Shown here: positions 12,506 to 25,319 of the stretch, piece by piece | Position numbering within the stretch: the first letter of the stretch is position 1 | How the letters are laid out: each line of letters begins with the position of its first letter | DNA from: Sipunculus nudus | Taxonomy: Eukaryota; Annelida; Sipuncula; Golfingiida; Sipunculidae | DNA length: 64,000 nt | Direction: 5' to 3' | Assembly: GCA_026874595.1 (NCBI GenBank) | Contig: CM049312.1 | Coordinates: forward strand, 51,275,429-51,339,428 | Position numbers and translations under genes: made by a program | The notes under the pieces: model-generated | The model's input: only the letters and a program-made list of their open reading frames with translations | Databases searched by the model: none | Told to the model about the DNA's origin: nothing

Positions 12506-13248
12506 CTGTGGAAGTTGTTAATTTGGCCTGTCTGAATTTTTGTGCATTTTCCATTTTAATGCATTTAATAGTGCAGTTTGAATATTTGCACAAATCTGTA
12601 TGTAATGTAATAAATTGTGTATCAGATTATAAAAATATTTATAAAAGGCAGGTTTGCAATGTAACCTACATCCAACCTGACAACCTTATGGTGATCGCTA
12701 ACATGCCATTGACGACTGGTCGAGTACTGTGACTGTAAGGTGTGAGCAATACGTAATTAATCAGAACTAATCACGTTTGATGATGAAATGGCACTGCAAC
12801 CAGCTATGTTGTTTGACATCTGAGTAAGTTGTAGAATTTCTCAACAACAACAACTTTGATTATACTAACCAGAAGCAGTCAACCATGTCCGAACAACAAA
12901 CAGTACTGACAACAATCGCAGGTCGCTCTCAGCTCAGTCGTACTTCAAAGCTATGGGAAAGGCAATGGGTGTCTTAAAAGCCTTCTTATTGTTTCACAGT
13001 TTTTTCTACAAATCACCATAAATGAGGGGGGTCTTTATAGAGGGATCGTTTGCAATAAACTCTTATGACAACATGACTAACATTCTGGTTGAAGAAGCCT
13101 CAACTCAAGTGACCATGCAGGGAAGTATTAATAGGCCCACATGACTGTCTCAGAGGCGAGAACTCCGCATGTTCTTATTTTTAGCACAAATCTAGCTCCT
13201 GCTAAAAGCACGAAAATTAAAACCCTGCAAACAAAACCACTTCCACAG
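12506..13248. mobile_element. 743-bp terminal-inverted-repeat element with TA target duplication
   Basis: The left end is CTGTGGAAGTTGTTAATTTG and the right end read in reverse is CTGTGGAAGTGGTTTTGTTT. The first 10 bases are identical and similarity continues discontinuously (AATTTTTGTGC against AATTTTCGTGC) for about 45 bp. TA flanks both ends (12504-12505, 13249-13250). Removing the element and one TA restores a near-consensus 38-bp unit, CACAAATATCTGCCCAC, with one base difference. No transposase frame is present, so it is non-autonomous (MITE-like). The TA duplication fits Tc1/mariner-type integration. Confidence 0.85.
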
Positions 13249-13475
13249 TATCTGCCCACAAGCTCTGGTAGTTCCTGTCCCAAAATTTCTGCCGACAACC
13301 TTGTGGTGGTTCATGTCCACAAATGTCTGCCCAAAAGCTTGCGGTAGTTAATGTCCACAAATGTGTGCCCACAAGCTCATGGTGGTTCATGTCCACAAAT
13401 GTCTGCATACAAGCTCACATGTTATGGCTCATGTCCACACATGTCTGCCCAGGAGCCTGCAGTGGTTAATTTTCC
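13249..13475. repeat. 38-bp minisatellite, right block (about 6 copies)
   Basis: Same unit as the left block (GTTCATGTCCACAAATGTCT, GCCCACAAGCT), more diverged. It starts in register with the unit broken by the 743-bp element. Confidence 0.88.
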
Positions 13476-14290
13476 AGTAAAGGCTTTTTCCAGGAAATAG
13501 GAGATTTGTCATAATTGTGCATGGCCTTTAATCATGTCATGTACATCTACAGTATGCAATAGTTATTTCATACGTTGGTGATTTTCATTTGTGTATATTC
13601 ACAATTCAGGAGGCTTCTAACCATAATTTTTAATATGCATCTTTTGAAAAGAATATTATGAAGTTTGTTTTTACAATTTAAATTTGTTTGAACTTTTTAT
13701 ATCATTATGTACTGTTCACCCACAATTGTTTGTTTGTAAACTCTTGTAAGAACTAAGATGATCTGCAATATTTAATGAAAGAAGTAAAATTTATATAACA
13801 GTAACTTCATTCACTTTGACTGAAGCTTTAAATAGGCACCAAGGACTCAGGAATTTCATCTTGTTGCTATTTGTGCTAAAAATCTCCAAGTCTCCCTCAG
13901 TTTTGCTTCCTGCCATTATGCCCATGTTTTCAGTATGTGTGTACTTTCTGACCTTTTGTTCCCTGTAAGGATCAGGGACTGTGTCAGGCAGACTGGCATC
14001 ACAATGTGCAGGCCTTGGAAACATAAAAACATACAACTTACAGAGGAAGAGACTGACATCATGTAAAATAAGAAAGAACATGTTGACAGGTTGTCATTTA
14101 ACTTTTATGATGAACAGCAAGTATAAAAGTCTCAGTGGAAAAACTCTTGTATTGTCCATAGATGAATCTCCTCAAACAGAGACTAAAGGTGTAATGATCT
14201 CTTTCTGTTGATCCTTGATTGTAATTACCCTTCAACTATGCCCATCAGACATGACAGTCCAACAGCATGCCAGGTTTGTTGGAAGAGTAA
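13476..14290. other. Intron, nothing specific seen
   Basis: AT-rich sequence without coding or repeat structure I could support. Confidence 0.45.
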
Positions 14291-14970
14291 CTGTAAATAG
14301 CCAATGGCTGTATTGAAGGATTACTGTGAATAATGTGTGGCTGTATAGAAGGAGTAGTTATAAATAATGTGTGGCTGTATTGAAGGATTACCGTAAATAA
14401 CATGTAGCTATTGAAAGATAACTAAATAATGTGTAGCTGTATTGAAGGATTACTGTAAATAATGTGTAGCTGTATTGAAGGATCACTGTAAATAATATGT
14501 GTCTGTATTGAAGGTGAAAATAATGTGTGACTGTATTGAAGGATTATTGTAAATAAGGTGTGACTGTATTGAAGGATTACCATAAATAACATGTAGCTAT
14601 TGAAAGATAACTAAATAATGTGTAGCTGTATTGAAGGATTACTGTAAATAATGTGGCTGAATTGAAGGATTACTGTAAATACGTGTGGCTGTGATGAAGA
14701 ATTACTATAAATATTATGTTGCTGTATTGAAGGATTACTGTAAATAAAGTGTGGCTGTATTGAAGAATTATTGTCAATAATGTGTGGCTGTATTTGAAGA
14801 TTAAATAACATGTGGCTGTGTTGAAGAATTACTATAAAAAACATGTGGCTATATTGAAGGATTACTGTAAATAAAGTGTGGCTGTATTGAAGAATTATTG
14901 TAAATAATGTGTGGCTGTATTGAAGAATTACTATAAATAACATGTGGCTTTGTGGCGTATCAGTGTGCTG
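14290..14970. repeat. Degenerate minisatellite, about 33 bp, about 20 copies
   Basis: Unit GGCTGTATTGAAGGATTACT then GTAAATAATGTGT, with frequent short deletions and AACATGTAGCTA variants. The 33-bp period is a multiple of three, which explains the repetitive minus-strand open frame at 14611-15000. That frame is not a gene. Confidence 0.9.
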
Positions 14971-15660
14971 AAGATGTTGAGGAAGTATTATAAATACCAA
15001 AAAGACACTTCATGAGTTGTGGATATGTTTGTCAGCTGATTCAGCTGGTCAGCGAATGGGATATATGTCAGGCCAGCTAGGTATGGATTGATTGAGCACT
15101 GTAGGACTGGTATAATACTGTTATTTATTCAGCTAAGTGCGTTTGATCAATCCTCAAATTTAATATACATGCTGAGCTGTAAACCTTGTTTATTGAATTG
15201 CAGTGCTGCTACAAGAGCTGATTTAATCTCCTAGCTGGGTGCTAAAACTTGCATAAATGGGATAAGAATGCCCTGACTGAAGGCCTGGGCTCCTCATAGA
15301 TACCCCTTAGGGGCATTTACTGGTATGAGAAAGTTTACAGGATAGTCTGCTGGTGTCAGCGGTGGTTTTTATCTGCACCCAGTGTCTGTCAGGGGTGTTT
15401 GTCACTACAATAAAATCAATTCCTTAGCCCCATATGTATGATGGCCTGTGTGTCCATAGATAAACCACTTGCAGGCATTATAGGATGCCATCTGGTGGAT
15501 GTATTGGTCATATTTTCATTAACTGAGTTTACGTTAAGCATTTACTGTTGATGAACAGGTCGGATATATCCAATTAAAGATACTTGTGTTGATTTCCAAG
15601 AAAAGTTAGAAACGAGGAGGGTTTTACCTGTAATGATAAGCCAATATGTTGGATTCATAT
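14971..15660. other. Intron, nothing specific seen
   Basis: No gene or clear repeat. Moderately mixed composition. Confidence 0.4.
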
Positions 15661-16500
15661 TATTTAGGGAAACTGTTAGATTATGCGCTGGTGTGGCGTC
15701 ATCTGTCATCCATACCTTTACCCATACTATCTTGAAAATGGCAAGAGCTAGCATCACAAAATTTTATGCAAAAAATCAGACATCTAAAAAAAACTATTAG
15801 TTTTTTTTTGGCTATCTGCAATGAGTTAGATTTTACAGGGAAAAAGCATAAAAAAAATCTTCTCTTAAATTGTCAAGCCAAATTGTTCAATATTCCACTG
15901 AAATAATCCCTGAAACAATTTCTCAAGTTTGTTCGAGTGGTTCCAGCTGAATTTTTTAATATTTCACAAGATTTTTCCTAGGGTAGGGATCTCCTGATTG
16001 TATAAGAATAGATTGGGTTCATTGAGTTTTGGTGGAGTTATAGAAAGCTGAAATTCATCTTGTGGGCAAGTAAGCCTATATCAAACTAAGGGCTGCAATA
16101 GTCTTCTGCAAAAATGTAGTTTCAAATTCTGTAACATTGCACAAACAATGATTGTTAAGTGGCCTTTGTTCAAGTTTAGTTAAATTATTTTTGGCTGAAT
16201 TATTGGACCTTTAACAATGAAAGGACTGTGAGATAGTTTGGGAAACAAAGCTAGTAGATGTATTATGTTTACAAACAGCTCTGTGGGTATATAAGCACAG
16301 ATGTACAAGCAACACCTACTATAATTTTTGCAGAGTGCAAGTCCCAGCTTATTTTTGGGGAGGGATTTGACATGTCAGACTGAAATTGTGCATGTCCATA
16401 CATCTCTGATATAGTTTTGTGGTATACAAGACTCATGGAACCATCCTTAGTTGAATGTGGATATTGTAAATCCATACCAGTATTTCAGGAGTGACGTTAC
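15661..16500 (+). mobile_element. Older 5' copy of the 33.8-kb subterminal-inverted-repeat element
   Basis: TTTAGGGAAACTGTTAGATTATGCGCTGG followed by GGCGTCATCTGTC parallels the 5' end at 33772-33820 (TTTAGCGAACCTGTGAGCTT, ATGCGATGG). Both continue with GGCA-GAGCTAGCATCACNAAATTTT and ATCTTCTC segments. The part near 16269-16490 resembles the 3' half at 36285-36560. No clean 3' end is seen. Confidence 0.65.
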
Positions 16501-16564
16501 ATAATAATGTTATTAAAAAATATATAATGTTCTGCTTTTAAAAAAATACTGTAAATTGTTTAAC

Positions 16565-17760
16565 CTCATAATATTTAAGCTCCCCATTGGGGAGCTAACT
16601 GTTTTACTGGGTGGGCGTCCGCACTTTTAAAATGCTTATGTCTCCTACATGCTGGCATCTATCAATATTATATCATTATTTTGTATTACTGAGGCAAACA
16701 ATTTTTTTCTGGTGCTGTGACCTTGACTTATGCTCTCAAGGTCAAGTCACAGTAGACTTTGGGCATCGTTTGTTCATTAGCACTATAGCACCAAGGGTTT
16801 TGATTGAATTTTGCTTTAATTTAGTGGAAGGCATCTACTAATGAATCTCGAACTGATTAACTTTTGGTTGATCTTGACCTGTATTTGCCATTGGCATTTT
16901 CACCAATGACTAAATATCATCAAAAAGTTGTTTCAGGTGTATCTTAGACATACTGTCAAATATTCTTGTATATCAGTATTGCATCATAATAATTCCACAT
17001 AGTAATCTGAAATAAGGTCACTTTGACGTAATTTAGCCATAAAACAAGGTCAGACAGGGTGCTTATATAAATGCTGTTAGCTCCTCTATTATTCATCTGA
17101 ATTTGACCAAACCATGCAGTATTCATCCATTCATGTAATAGTACCTATTTTTTTTGCTCATGACCTTGACACATGCTCTCAAGGTCAAGTCACAGTAGAC
17201 TTTGGGCATATTTTGTTTGTTAGCGCAATAGCAGCAAGGGTTTTGATTGGATTTTGTTCTAATTTAGTGGAAGGCATGGACTAATGACTTTCTTAGACTG
17301 ATTAACTTTTGGTTGACCTTGACCTACATTTGTTCAATATATTAGCACCCTTGCATTTTCAACAATGACTAAATATCATCAAAAAGTCATTTTAGGCATA
17401 TCTCAGGCATATTGTCAAATATTCTTGTGTATCAGTATTGTATAATTCTGATTTCACTGTTTTCTGAAATTAGGTCATTCTGACCTAATTTGGCCATAAA
17501 ACTCGCTCAGTAGGATACCTTTATCAATGCTATTTATATTGCCAACAGTCCTGGTTCTGCTGTGTCTGGTGTCATATTAACCTACTGCAACTATTTCCAT
17601 AGGTATTTATTCTATTATATCTCCTGTATTTCATTTACTGTTCCTCCATTTACAGGTTCTGTGCTCACTTCAACATCCAGGTCTAAAGTTCTTATATATT
17701 AGTATTGCTGTATGAAATGTTGATTTGATCTTCTGAAATTATTTGACCATGGGGCGCTTC
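16565..17760 (+). mobile_element. Element with an internal tandem duplication of about 440 bp; hairpin start
   Basis: Begins with the perfect hairpin AGCTCCCCATTGGGGAGCT (near 16578). The segment around 16720-17020 is repeated at 17163-17480; both contain TGCTCTCAAGGTCAAGTCAC, AGTAGACTTTGGGCAT and TAATTTAGTGGAAGGCAT. A possible complementary 3' arm, ATGGGGCGC, lies near 17750. Boundaries are uncertain. Confidence 0.6.
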
Positions 17761-17764
17761 ATGT

Positions 17765-19240
17765 ATTTGCATGCAAGGGCAGCTTTATCTAGTTGTCTTT
17801 AGCATTAAGGTTGAGATTCAGATTTTGACCTGCAGCTCTAAGAACTTGGTAACTTAGAGAGCAGCCTGTTGAATACTTGCTGTCAGTTTGTTGGTTGGTA
17901 ATGAGTTGTGATGTGCCCTGATACAAGGAGCATGAGGCCGACCCTGGCAGCCAGTCAAACATGTATGCTGTTTCTTTTTGTTTATTCAGGGAATGCTGCA
18001 CCTTCACATTGTAGCTGGGCTCTGCTTGCTGCTCTACTGTTATGATTTAACCCTGACAGTCAGGGTTTAAGTAAGTAGCAGCTGGCACAGTGCTGGATTC
18101 AGTCTGTTTTGCTATCTTTGCTGCAGTACCAAAACTGCTGGTATTATTCCTGCAGTGTGATGCATGAAATGCTTTGTATAATGTGATATAATATACCAGG
18201 TGTTGAACTAGCATTTTTGTTTTATGGTTGTTTTTCGGACAGCCTTGTTTCCCAGAGCTACAATGAAAAAACAGACAACAATGTGACAAGACATCAAAGT
18301 ACAGGCAGTTTATTCTACACAATGTGTGTACAGATGTTTCAAAAGAGCAGTGTGGCTGGAAGATAGTGACTATTAATATAGTTGCGCATTTGTAGTCTGA
18401 CTGCACATAAAATGTATAAAGAATCACCCGCTTCAGCCATTAAATGGTTTATTGTTAGCCATGTCAGTGACATAAAAAGGGTTTGTTAGTGTAACAAGTA
18501 AATGGAGCAGAATGAATGGCAGGGAGCCCACGTGTGCTTTAACACATTTCACTGACTGTCAGGAGGAGTGTGCTGGGAACCCGGGCCTTGTCACCACAAG
18601 AGGCTGCTAGCTATGTGTGAGGTCTGACTTGGCCACTGTGGGAGCACTTTGAAGTGTGACTTGTTTTGTCTTGTTCAGTACATAAACTCTCTGGTAGTTG
18701 CATCCCGTTCATCTTGTTTTTTACTGCACTGCTCATAATGGATGTAGCATGTCTATTTACACCAGGGTGAACGCTTCATGTGTGTACATCATCACCTTGT
18801 CCCTGGCCGGCCAGCGGAATGCCAGCAACCAGTGGTAAAACGCTCCCAGACAGGTGATGTAAACACTAGTGTAACAGGTCATCATACACAATGTTATACA
18901 AACAGTACTACCTCAGTCTCTCATGCTGAACCAGCTCAGTCTCTTCAAAAAGGAAACAGTCCTCACAAACTGTCTGACAATAGCTGGGGTTAAGAATGAT
19001 CTGTTACCCAAATGTTCCTCATGGAAAAGTGTGTTAGAAAATTTGTGCTAAGACGTTTGTCTGAGGGTGGTAGAGTTTTAGTTGAGTGGCCATTGTAGAA
19101 GCACCCTTGACAGCATTGTGGTGTCAATGTTGGCATGTTAATTTCTATGTTGCATATATTCACTTGAACTTACAAACAGATACAGTTCTAAGATGATATC
19201 ATTGTATCTTGTGTAACTGTATTCTGTATACAGATTATCT
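17765..19240. other. Intron, nothing firm; mildly GC-richer patch near 18500-18660
   Basis: No exon or repeat recognised. The 18500-18660 stretch is less AT-rich than its flanks. That alone is weak evidence of function. Confidence 0.4.
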
Positions 19241-19243
19241 TAA

Positions 19244-19745
19244 AGGGGCCCAATCACCTATAAAGCATGATGTGTTAACACGAAAAATAGCTTCTTCCCT
19301 TTAAAATAAATCTGTACCTGCCAAAATATTGCCCTGAAATTGTTTGCTTTCTACTTTTCTCCTGTACACTGCTGTTTAAACAGTGGACCGGGCGCAATGG
19401 AGGTGTCAACATAAACACAGGGCGTTTGGCCTTGTGCATTGCTAAGCCAAAACACGTGTCAATCAGGAGATGCCCTGTCTGACTTGGCCCAAAAAATGTA
19501 ATTCATGTTTCTGCTGGCTGAAACACAGTGTTTTGCCCCTCTTAATCGGACCTCCGATTACGTGGCCTTGTTATGGTAAACAGACTGTGTTTACAAACAC
19601 GCAGAGCAATAACATGGTGTTAAACAGCCGTATGAGTGGAAATGAGACCGCGTACCAGGATGGCTTTGCTGGGAATTTTGTATAAAGCAAAACTGAACTG
19701 ATAGTGTGAAAGAATAGCCATAATATAACTCTTGATTATGTCCTT
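19244..19745. mobile_element. Possible piggyBac-type MITE remnant flanked by TTAA
   Basis: TTAA occurs at 19240-19243 and 19746-19749. The left end AGGGGCCCAATCA and the reversed right end AAGGACATAATCA match at about 9 of 13 positions. TTAA is common in AT-rich DNA, so this is tentative. The interior is less AT-rich than the flanks and encodes nothing I recognise. Confidence 0.3.
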
Positions 19746-20159
19746 TTAAGACTACAGAGCCTGCAACATCACACCATCACATAATGAAATAAACCGCCCT
19801 TTAACTACACCATAACAAACAGCATATTGTTCTGTAAAGGAGGCAAAATCTGGGTTGGAAGACTGTGGTGTAGACATTCAATGTTCAGTTATCATCATGC
19901 TCTGAAAGTCAAACAGGTAATATCAAGTGCGTAAAATGGCACAGGTTAAAATGGCACGAGTGGGGAAACTAGGGATAAATAGCATACTCAAATATTATTT
20001 ATGATAAAATAATGAAAGGTGGGACACAGTGTTTGGACTGTTGGCTGAGGAAGCTGGTTGTTGTTATCTGTAGTTATTGTCCATGTGATTTCTAGTGGAT
20101 GTGATAATTTTTTAACCACTATAATTTTTCATGAAATTTGATTGTTTTTACAAATATTT

Positions 20160-20720
20160 GGGAGGAGTTTAAAAACCTGTGACCTTCACCTTCGGTGAGC
20201 CAAATTTAAATAAAAATGTAAACTCCATATTTTTTTAAGCATTGTATATTTATTTCTTCAAATTTGATATACAAGTTGATTCAAACAAGTTCTCAGAGAA
20301 GTTCATAAAAAAATATCTTGGCCTGGATTTCCAAGGTCAAATCAGCAGAACTAGCTTATTGTTTCTTTGATTTCTTGTGGACGTGATAACTTTCTAAGCA
20401 CTGCATATTCTTGCCTCAAATTGAAACACAGGTTTACCTAAGTTCTTTAACATGTTAGAATATTAAGGATTTTGGCCTTCATTGTCTAAGTCAAATCTTC
20501 AGAAATCTATGATTTTTGTGTACCCCTTTACTTTTGAATGTACTGCAATACTTTTTCTTCAGTTTAATTAACACCAATTCTTTCAAGCAAGTGCTAAGAG
20601 AGTTGAAAACCAAGGAATTTGAAAAAGTGACCTTGATTTTCAGGGTCATATCTGTAGAAATATATGATTTCTGTAAACACCATAACTTTTGAAGTGGTGC
20701 ATATTTTTTTTTTCAAATTT
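20160..20720 (+). repeat. Degenerate ACCTTGA/CATAACTTTTGAAG repeat, about 3 units
   Basis: Repeated words include CCTGTGACCTTCACCTTC, GGATTTCCAAGGTCAAATC, GTGACCTTGATTTTCAGGGT and CACCATAACTTTTGAAGTGG, about 170-190 bp apart. Same family as 8390-8600. Confidence 0.55.
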
Positions 20721-20881
20721 TGGATTGATGGCTGGTGAGGAGGGAAGATTGTTGTTTCATTGTTTTAAGTATGATACAGTCTGTCCTGATTCACAAACAT
20801 TGTGCGTAGGCAGATGTTAGCAGTCAAGATCATCAGACCTGTAGTGTCTTCAAATGCATTTAGTTCAAGTAAATATGACTA

Positions 20882-21759
20882 CAGTGAAACTCCTCTATGC
20901 CAGACACTCAAGCAACTGGAGAATTTTGTCCGTATTAGTGAGTTGTCCTGTTTAGAGGAGTTTGGCATATTGCGTCAATTCGTCATTGAATGTTTTGATT
21001 TCCTGTTTTCATACAATGAACACCTATTTTGTAATAGGCTACATAAATTTGATTTTTCAAAATAGCTCAAATATGCACTTGCAATTTATAAAATAAAATA
21101 ATTAAAAAAATAAAAAGACAAACATCAGCTAGGCCTGGCAAACTAATCTTGCCAGTTTCACTTCGACGTACCATGCTTTATCCCCTAAGCAAGTGGCAGT
21201 TCATGGATGGTTGCACTAGGCAAAAAGAAGATTGATTATTGACAGCATCGGAACAGCATGATTATTTGTTAAAGGATAGTCTTCACCACGCATTCACTTT
21301 AACAAAGTGCAAACTGTTGCACACTATAATTACGGCGATCACAAAGCACAAACAGTCTTGATGGTGGTCTTGAAAAGCTGTTAAAGTTTAAAAGTTTATT
21401 TTTTTCCTAATTGACCTGCCAATTTAAATTTAATAATGATTCTGTTATCAACACATTTATAGAAATAATCAACAATTTTGATACTGTATATTTACATATA
21501 ACATTCCAATGGTTCACCAAATTATTAAAAAGGGCCATCTCCGGGCAAATATATGAACAAAAATAGAACTCGCGATGTCCGTCCACTTTAGAGGGTCATA
21601 ACATGTACTAGATACTCTGTCGTGGTCCGGAATAGTGAGTTGTCCGCTTTACTGAGTTTACGTTTAACAATATAGAGGCAAAATTGAAAGGGACTGAGAT
21701 TTAGTGTCCGCATTAGTGAGTTGTCCGCCTTACTTCGTCCGCAAGTAGGAGTTTCACTG
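20882..21759. mobile_element. 878-bp MITE, pogo/Tc1-mariner-like, TA target duplication
   Basis: The left end CAGTGAAACTCCTCT and right end GTAGGAGTTTCACTG are inverted repeats, perfect for 13 bp (CAGTGAAACTCCT), and both are flanked by TA (20880-20881, 21760-21761). A subterminal word, RTAGTGAGTTGTCC (YATTAGTGAGTTGTCC in two copies), occurs near the left end and twice near the right end. The CAGTGAAAC start and TA target are typical of pogo/Tigger and other Tc1/mariner relatives. There is no transposase frame. Confidence 0.88.
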
Positions 21760-21867
21760 TATTTGATGATAATAACACAGCACTTTTAAGTTATTATGAT
21801 ACTGTATAACAGGAATACAACTTGGAACTAAATATAAGTATTGGATATACTGAAGATATAACTTTTA

Positions 21868-22440
21868 TAACAAAATGTTTCATCTGCTATAGTGAACATA
21901 CACAAAATGCTTCATATACTATAGTGAACATACACAAAATGCTTCATCTACTATAGTGAACATACACAAAATGTGTCATCTACTATTGTGAACATACACA
22001 AAATGTTTCATCTACTATTGTGAACATACACAAAATGTGTCATCTACTATTGTGAACATATACTAAATGTTTCATGTACTATAGTGAACATACACAAAAT
22101 GTTTCATCTACTGTAGTGAACACAAAATGTGTCATCTACTATAGTGTACATACACAAAATGTTTCATCAGCTGTAGTGAACATACACAAAATGTTTCATC
22201 TACTATAGTGAAGATACACAAAATGTGTCATCTACTATAGTGAACATACACAAAATGTTTCATCTACTATAGTGAACATACACAAAATGCTTCATATACT
22301 ATAGTGAACATACACAAAATGTGTCATCTACTATAGTGAACATACACAAAACGTTTCATCTACTAAAGTGTACATACACAAAATGTTTCATCTGCTATAG
22401 TGAACACAAAATGTTTCATCTACTATATTGAACATACACA
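21868..22440. repeat. 32-bp minisatellite, about 18 copies
   Basis: Unit TATAGTGAACATACACAAAA then TGTTTCATCTAC. Some copies lack an 8-bp TACATACA-like segment. The array starts about 110 bp after the 878-bp MITE. Confidence 0.93.
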
Positions 22441-24000
22441 TATACCTGTGTAAACTGTCATTCAAATGATTTAATTAAAACCCTTCTGTTTTATGGGGGG
22501 TATAAATGTTAAAAAAATCTGACACATAGATTTAAGATTATAGGTGATAAACTTATTAACCTGTTGCTGGCAAACTCTTTATGACATATGCCAAATTGTA
22601 TAAATATTATTAAAGATGCAATGAAAATTCAGAAGATGTCAACTGTAATGAAAATTGGAAGAAAAAGTTGTACATCTATATTTAATCTTAGAGTAAAGGG
22701 GTGTTTTATTGCTGTTTATTTCAAGCAGTGAAGGGTATAGACTAAAAAAAAATTCTAAACTTTATTGCCATTACATTAGGTGCTAGTGTTACACAAATTA
22801 TTTAGGAGGCTTTAATTTCTTGAAATCTTGGCTTTCTGTCACCTGGGCAAGCAAAGATTTTCCAGAAAAAGTAGTACCATTGGTGTTCACCAGGTGGCCA
22901 TGCAGCAGGCGTCTCTCTGCTGGTACCATGCAGCAGCCCCCAGTGCAGTGGGGAGAAAAGAGTGTTTATGAAGACTAAAATAACCAGTCAGTAAGTAAGA
23001 AAGCCAGGCTTTTCTATTTCAGCCAAGGATTACTGTTTAGTTTCACAAGCCAATGTAAAATAAAAATGCTTGAATGGATGCATATTCTTCAAAGCAAGTA
23101 AAATAAAACAATAAAATATAAGCATGTATAGCTATGAAAACCTGTGTAATTTTGCTAAAAAGAACATGCACTTCTTCAATTTTCATCATTCTTGTTGATG
23201 AACTTAATAAGCTGAATGTAGTTGTGAGAGTTCACATTTTTTTGTATATATCTGTTTTCAATTAAAAAAATGCAGGTCTTCAAGAATTAAAAAAAAACCT
23301 TAAGAATTCTAAATTTGAACTTTAAGGGCACAGACTTTTATTGAGATAACAGCGTACACAGAATTGAGAATTGATTTGGATGAAATATTGATCGATTCTG
23401 GTCTATTTAACCAGCTGGTGTTTATTATTTTTCTTTGGGAATTTTATATCCTTTTAACTATTTCAATATATAGCATATTGTATCGGGTTAGGGATATCTA
23501 CCTGGACAAACTAACAATTAAAAGTTGATTGAAATGAACCACTGAAGATTGAGCATTTTCTTATAATGTAAAAGACTTGTACTAGTTACTCATATTTGCT
23601 AAAATGTGGTGGAAGTTTAACATTAAATGTGCATGGAGTTGTGTCTGAAGTTAGGTAAATTAAGCAGTTTAATACAACATTAAGTAAGATGTTATTTCTT
23701 TATGGGGGTCTTATCTGGTCAGACACATGCTACTGTCACATGACAAATGGTATATCAAATCACAGGAGAGACTGAAGCAGTCAGTAACTGGTGGTAATTT
23801 GAGAATACCATTTCATGTGATAGAAACATTGCTGTGGTAAATCCTGCAGTTCAGTCATTCAGGGAGAGGAAAGTTACATTATTAATCATGGTGTGAGATC
23901 ACCAGGGTGTGATAAGACCAGCAGTATTCCTAGACCAGCAGCTGTTTTTGTTTGCCATGATGCACAGCTACATGATTAAAAAAAAAAATGGGAGACATAT
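22441..24000. other. Intron, nothing specific seen
   Basis: AT-rich; no exon, tandem array or terminal inverted repeat recognised. Confidence 0.45.
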
Positions 24001-24310
24001 AGTTAGCATGACAGTGGTAAGGCAGTCCATGTCACATGACCAGCCTGCCGGGTTATTTATTGCTCCGCTGCTGGTGTCTGGTTAAGAGCCGGCCAGAGCC
24101 AGCTTTCCTGCAAGGCCTGGCATCTGATATGAATAGTTAATCAGTGTTATCAAAACAAATAAAAGCAGTATCAAAGAGGGGATATTACACAGGGAGAATT
24201 ATGGGAAAAACCACTGGATTATCCATGCTTAGGTTTATTGAGGATTCCCTGGCTCTGCTGGCCTGTGTGCAGGTGTCTGGCAAAACTCTTCAAGTGTCAG
24301 ACCAGCACAA
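24001..24310. promoter_or_regulatory. Repeat-poor GC-richer island (candidate regulatory)
   Basis: Contains GGTTATTTATTGCTCCGCTG and AAGAGCCGGCCAGAGCCAGC, unlike the AT-rich surroundings, with no open frame or repeat match in the window. Candidate only on composition. Confidence 0.25.
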
Positions 24311-24779
24311 TGATTAAGTGTGGTAACAGCACTAATATTACAGCATGTTCTGCATGGTAATCTTGGTGGCTTCTGCTTTGTTTCCATGGGATGCTGTACT
24401 TTGTCAAGGCTGGAGGTTTATCTGGTGGAGTCAGCTTGTTTTATGAAACTGTTTTCCATTAGATGATTAACTTGAACTGAAAAACATCCCACGTCTTATT
24501 GCTGTTTTCTTTTATCTGGTATTGGGGCTGACATTGGTGCCACATCTCAGAGAGTAAAACATCAGAGAGTTAAACATAATGGTTTGATTAATATCTGAGT
24601 TGGAACTGTGATAATACAAAGTCTTACAGATTTGGAATAGACCTGTCCACTTGACTGTGTGTGCTGCTGGGAATCTGTTCATTCAGCACGCTGCCAATTT
24701 GCCACATCAGTTTTGAGATATTGTGTGCCTTGGTAAATTTATGTAATGAAATAGTACTACATATTTTCCCTTCAAATCT

Positions 24780-25210
24780 AATTACTAATGGTTTCATTGA
24801 GAGTTTCAAAAACTGGTGACCTTGACCTTGATCTTCAGGATCGAATCTGTGGAAACATAGGATTCTTATGAAGCCCATAAATTTTGCAGTACTGCATATT
24901 TTTTTCTTTAAATTTGACAATTGAAAATTGGTGACCTTGATCTTCCTCAGGTACTTTTTATTACTTTCCTCAAATTTGACACACCCATTGTGTCAAATGT
25001 TTTCTTTGAGGAGTTAAAAAAGCAGGTGACCTTTACCTTGTTTTTGTTGACCCTTTTAACTTTTGAGGTACTTCAAAATTCCCTCAATTTTGAAATTATT
25101 TCATCCAAGTCTTTTGATGAGTTTAAAACTAGTGAACTTGGCTTTGATCTACATGGTCAAATCCAATGGTGTCACTATATGCTTCAGAAGAAGGGGGCCT
25201 GTTTTTAGGG
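24780..25210 (+). repeat. Degenerate ACCTTGA/CATAACTTTTGAAG repeat, about 2-3 units
   Basis: Contains GGTGACCTTGACCTTGATCT, AGCCCATAAATTTTGCAGTA and GTGACCTTGATCTTCC in the order seen in the other copies. Confidence 0.55.
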
Positions 25211-25319
25211 GACATGTCTAATGTCTGGGGATACCTGTCATCTCTGTTGCCCAAAATATCCAGTGACTTTTTATCCTTTGGTAACAGCTGTCAGGCAGAT
25301 GTAATAACCAATCTTGACC

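Noticed and set aside
14611-15000. 129-codon minus-strand open frame
   Set aside because: It lies in a 33-bp minisatellite; the period is a multiple of three, so a repetitive frame stays open without being a gene.
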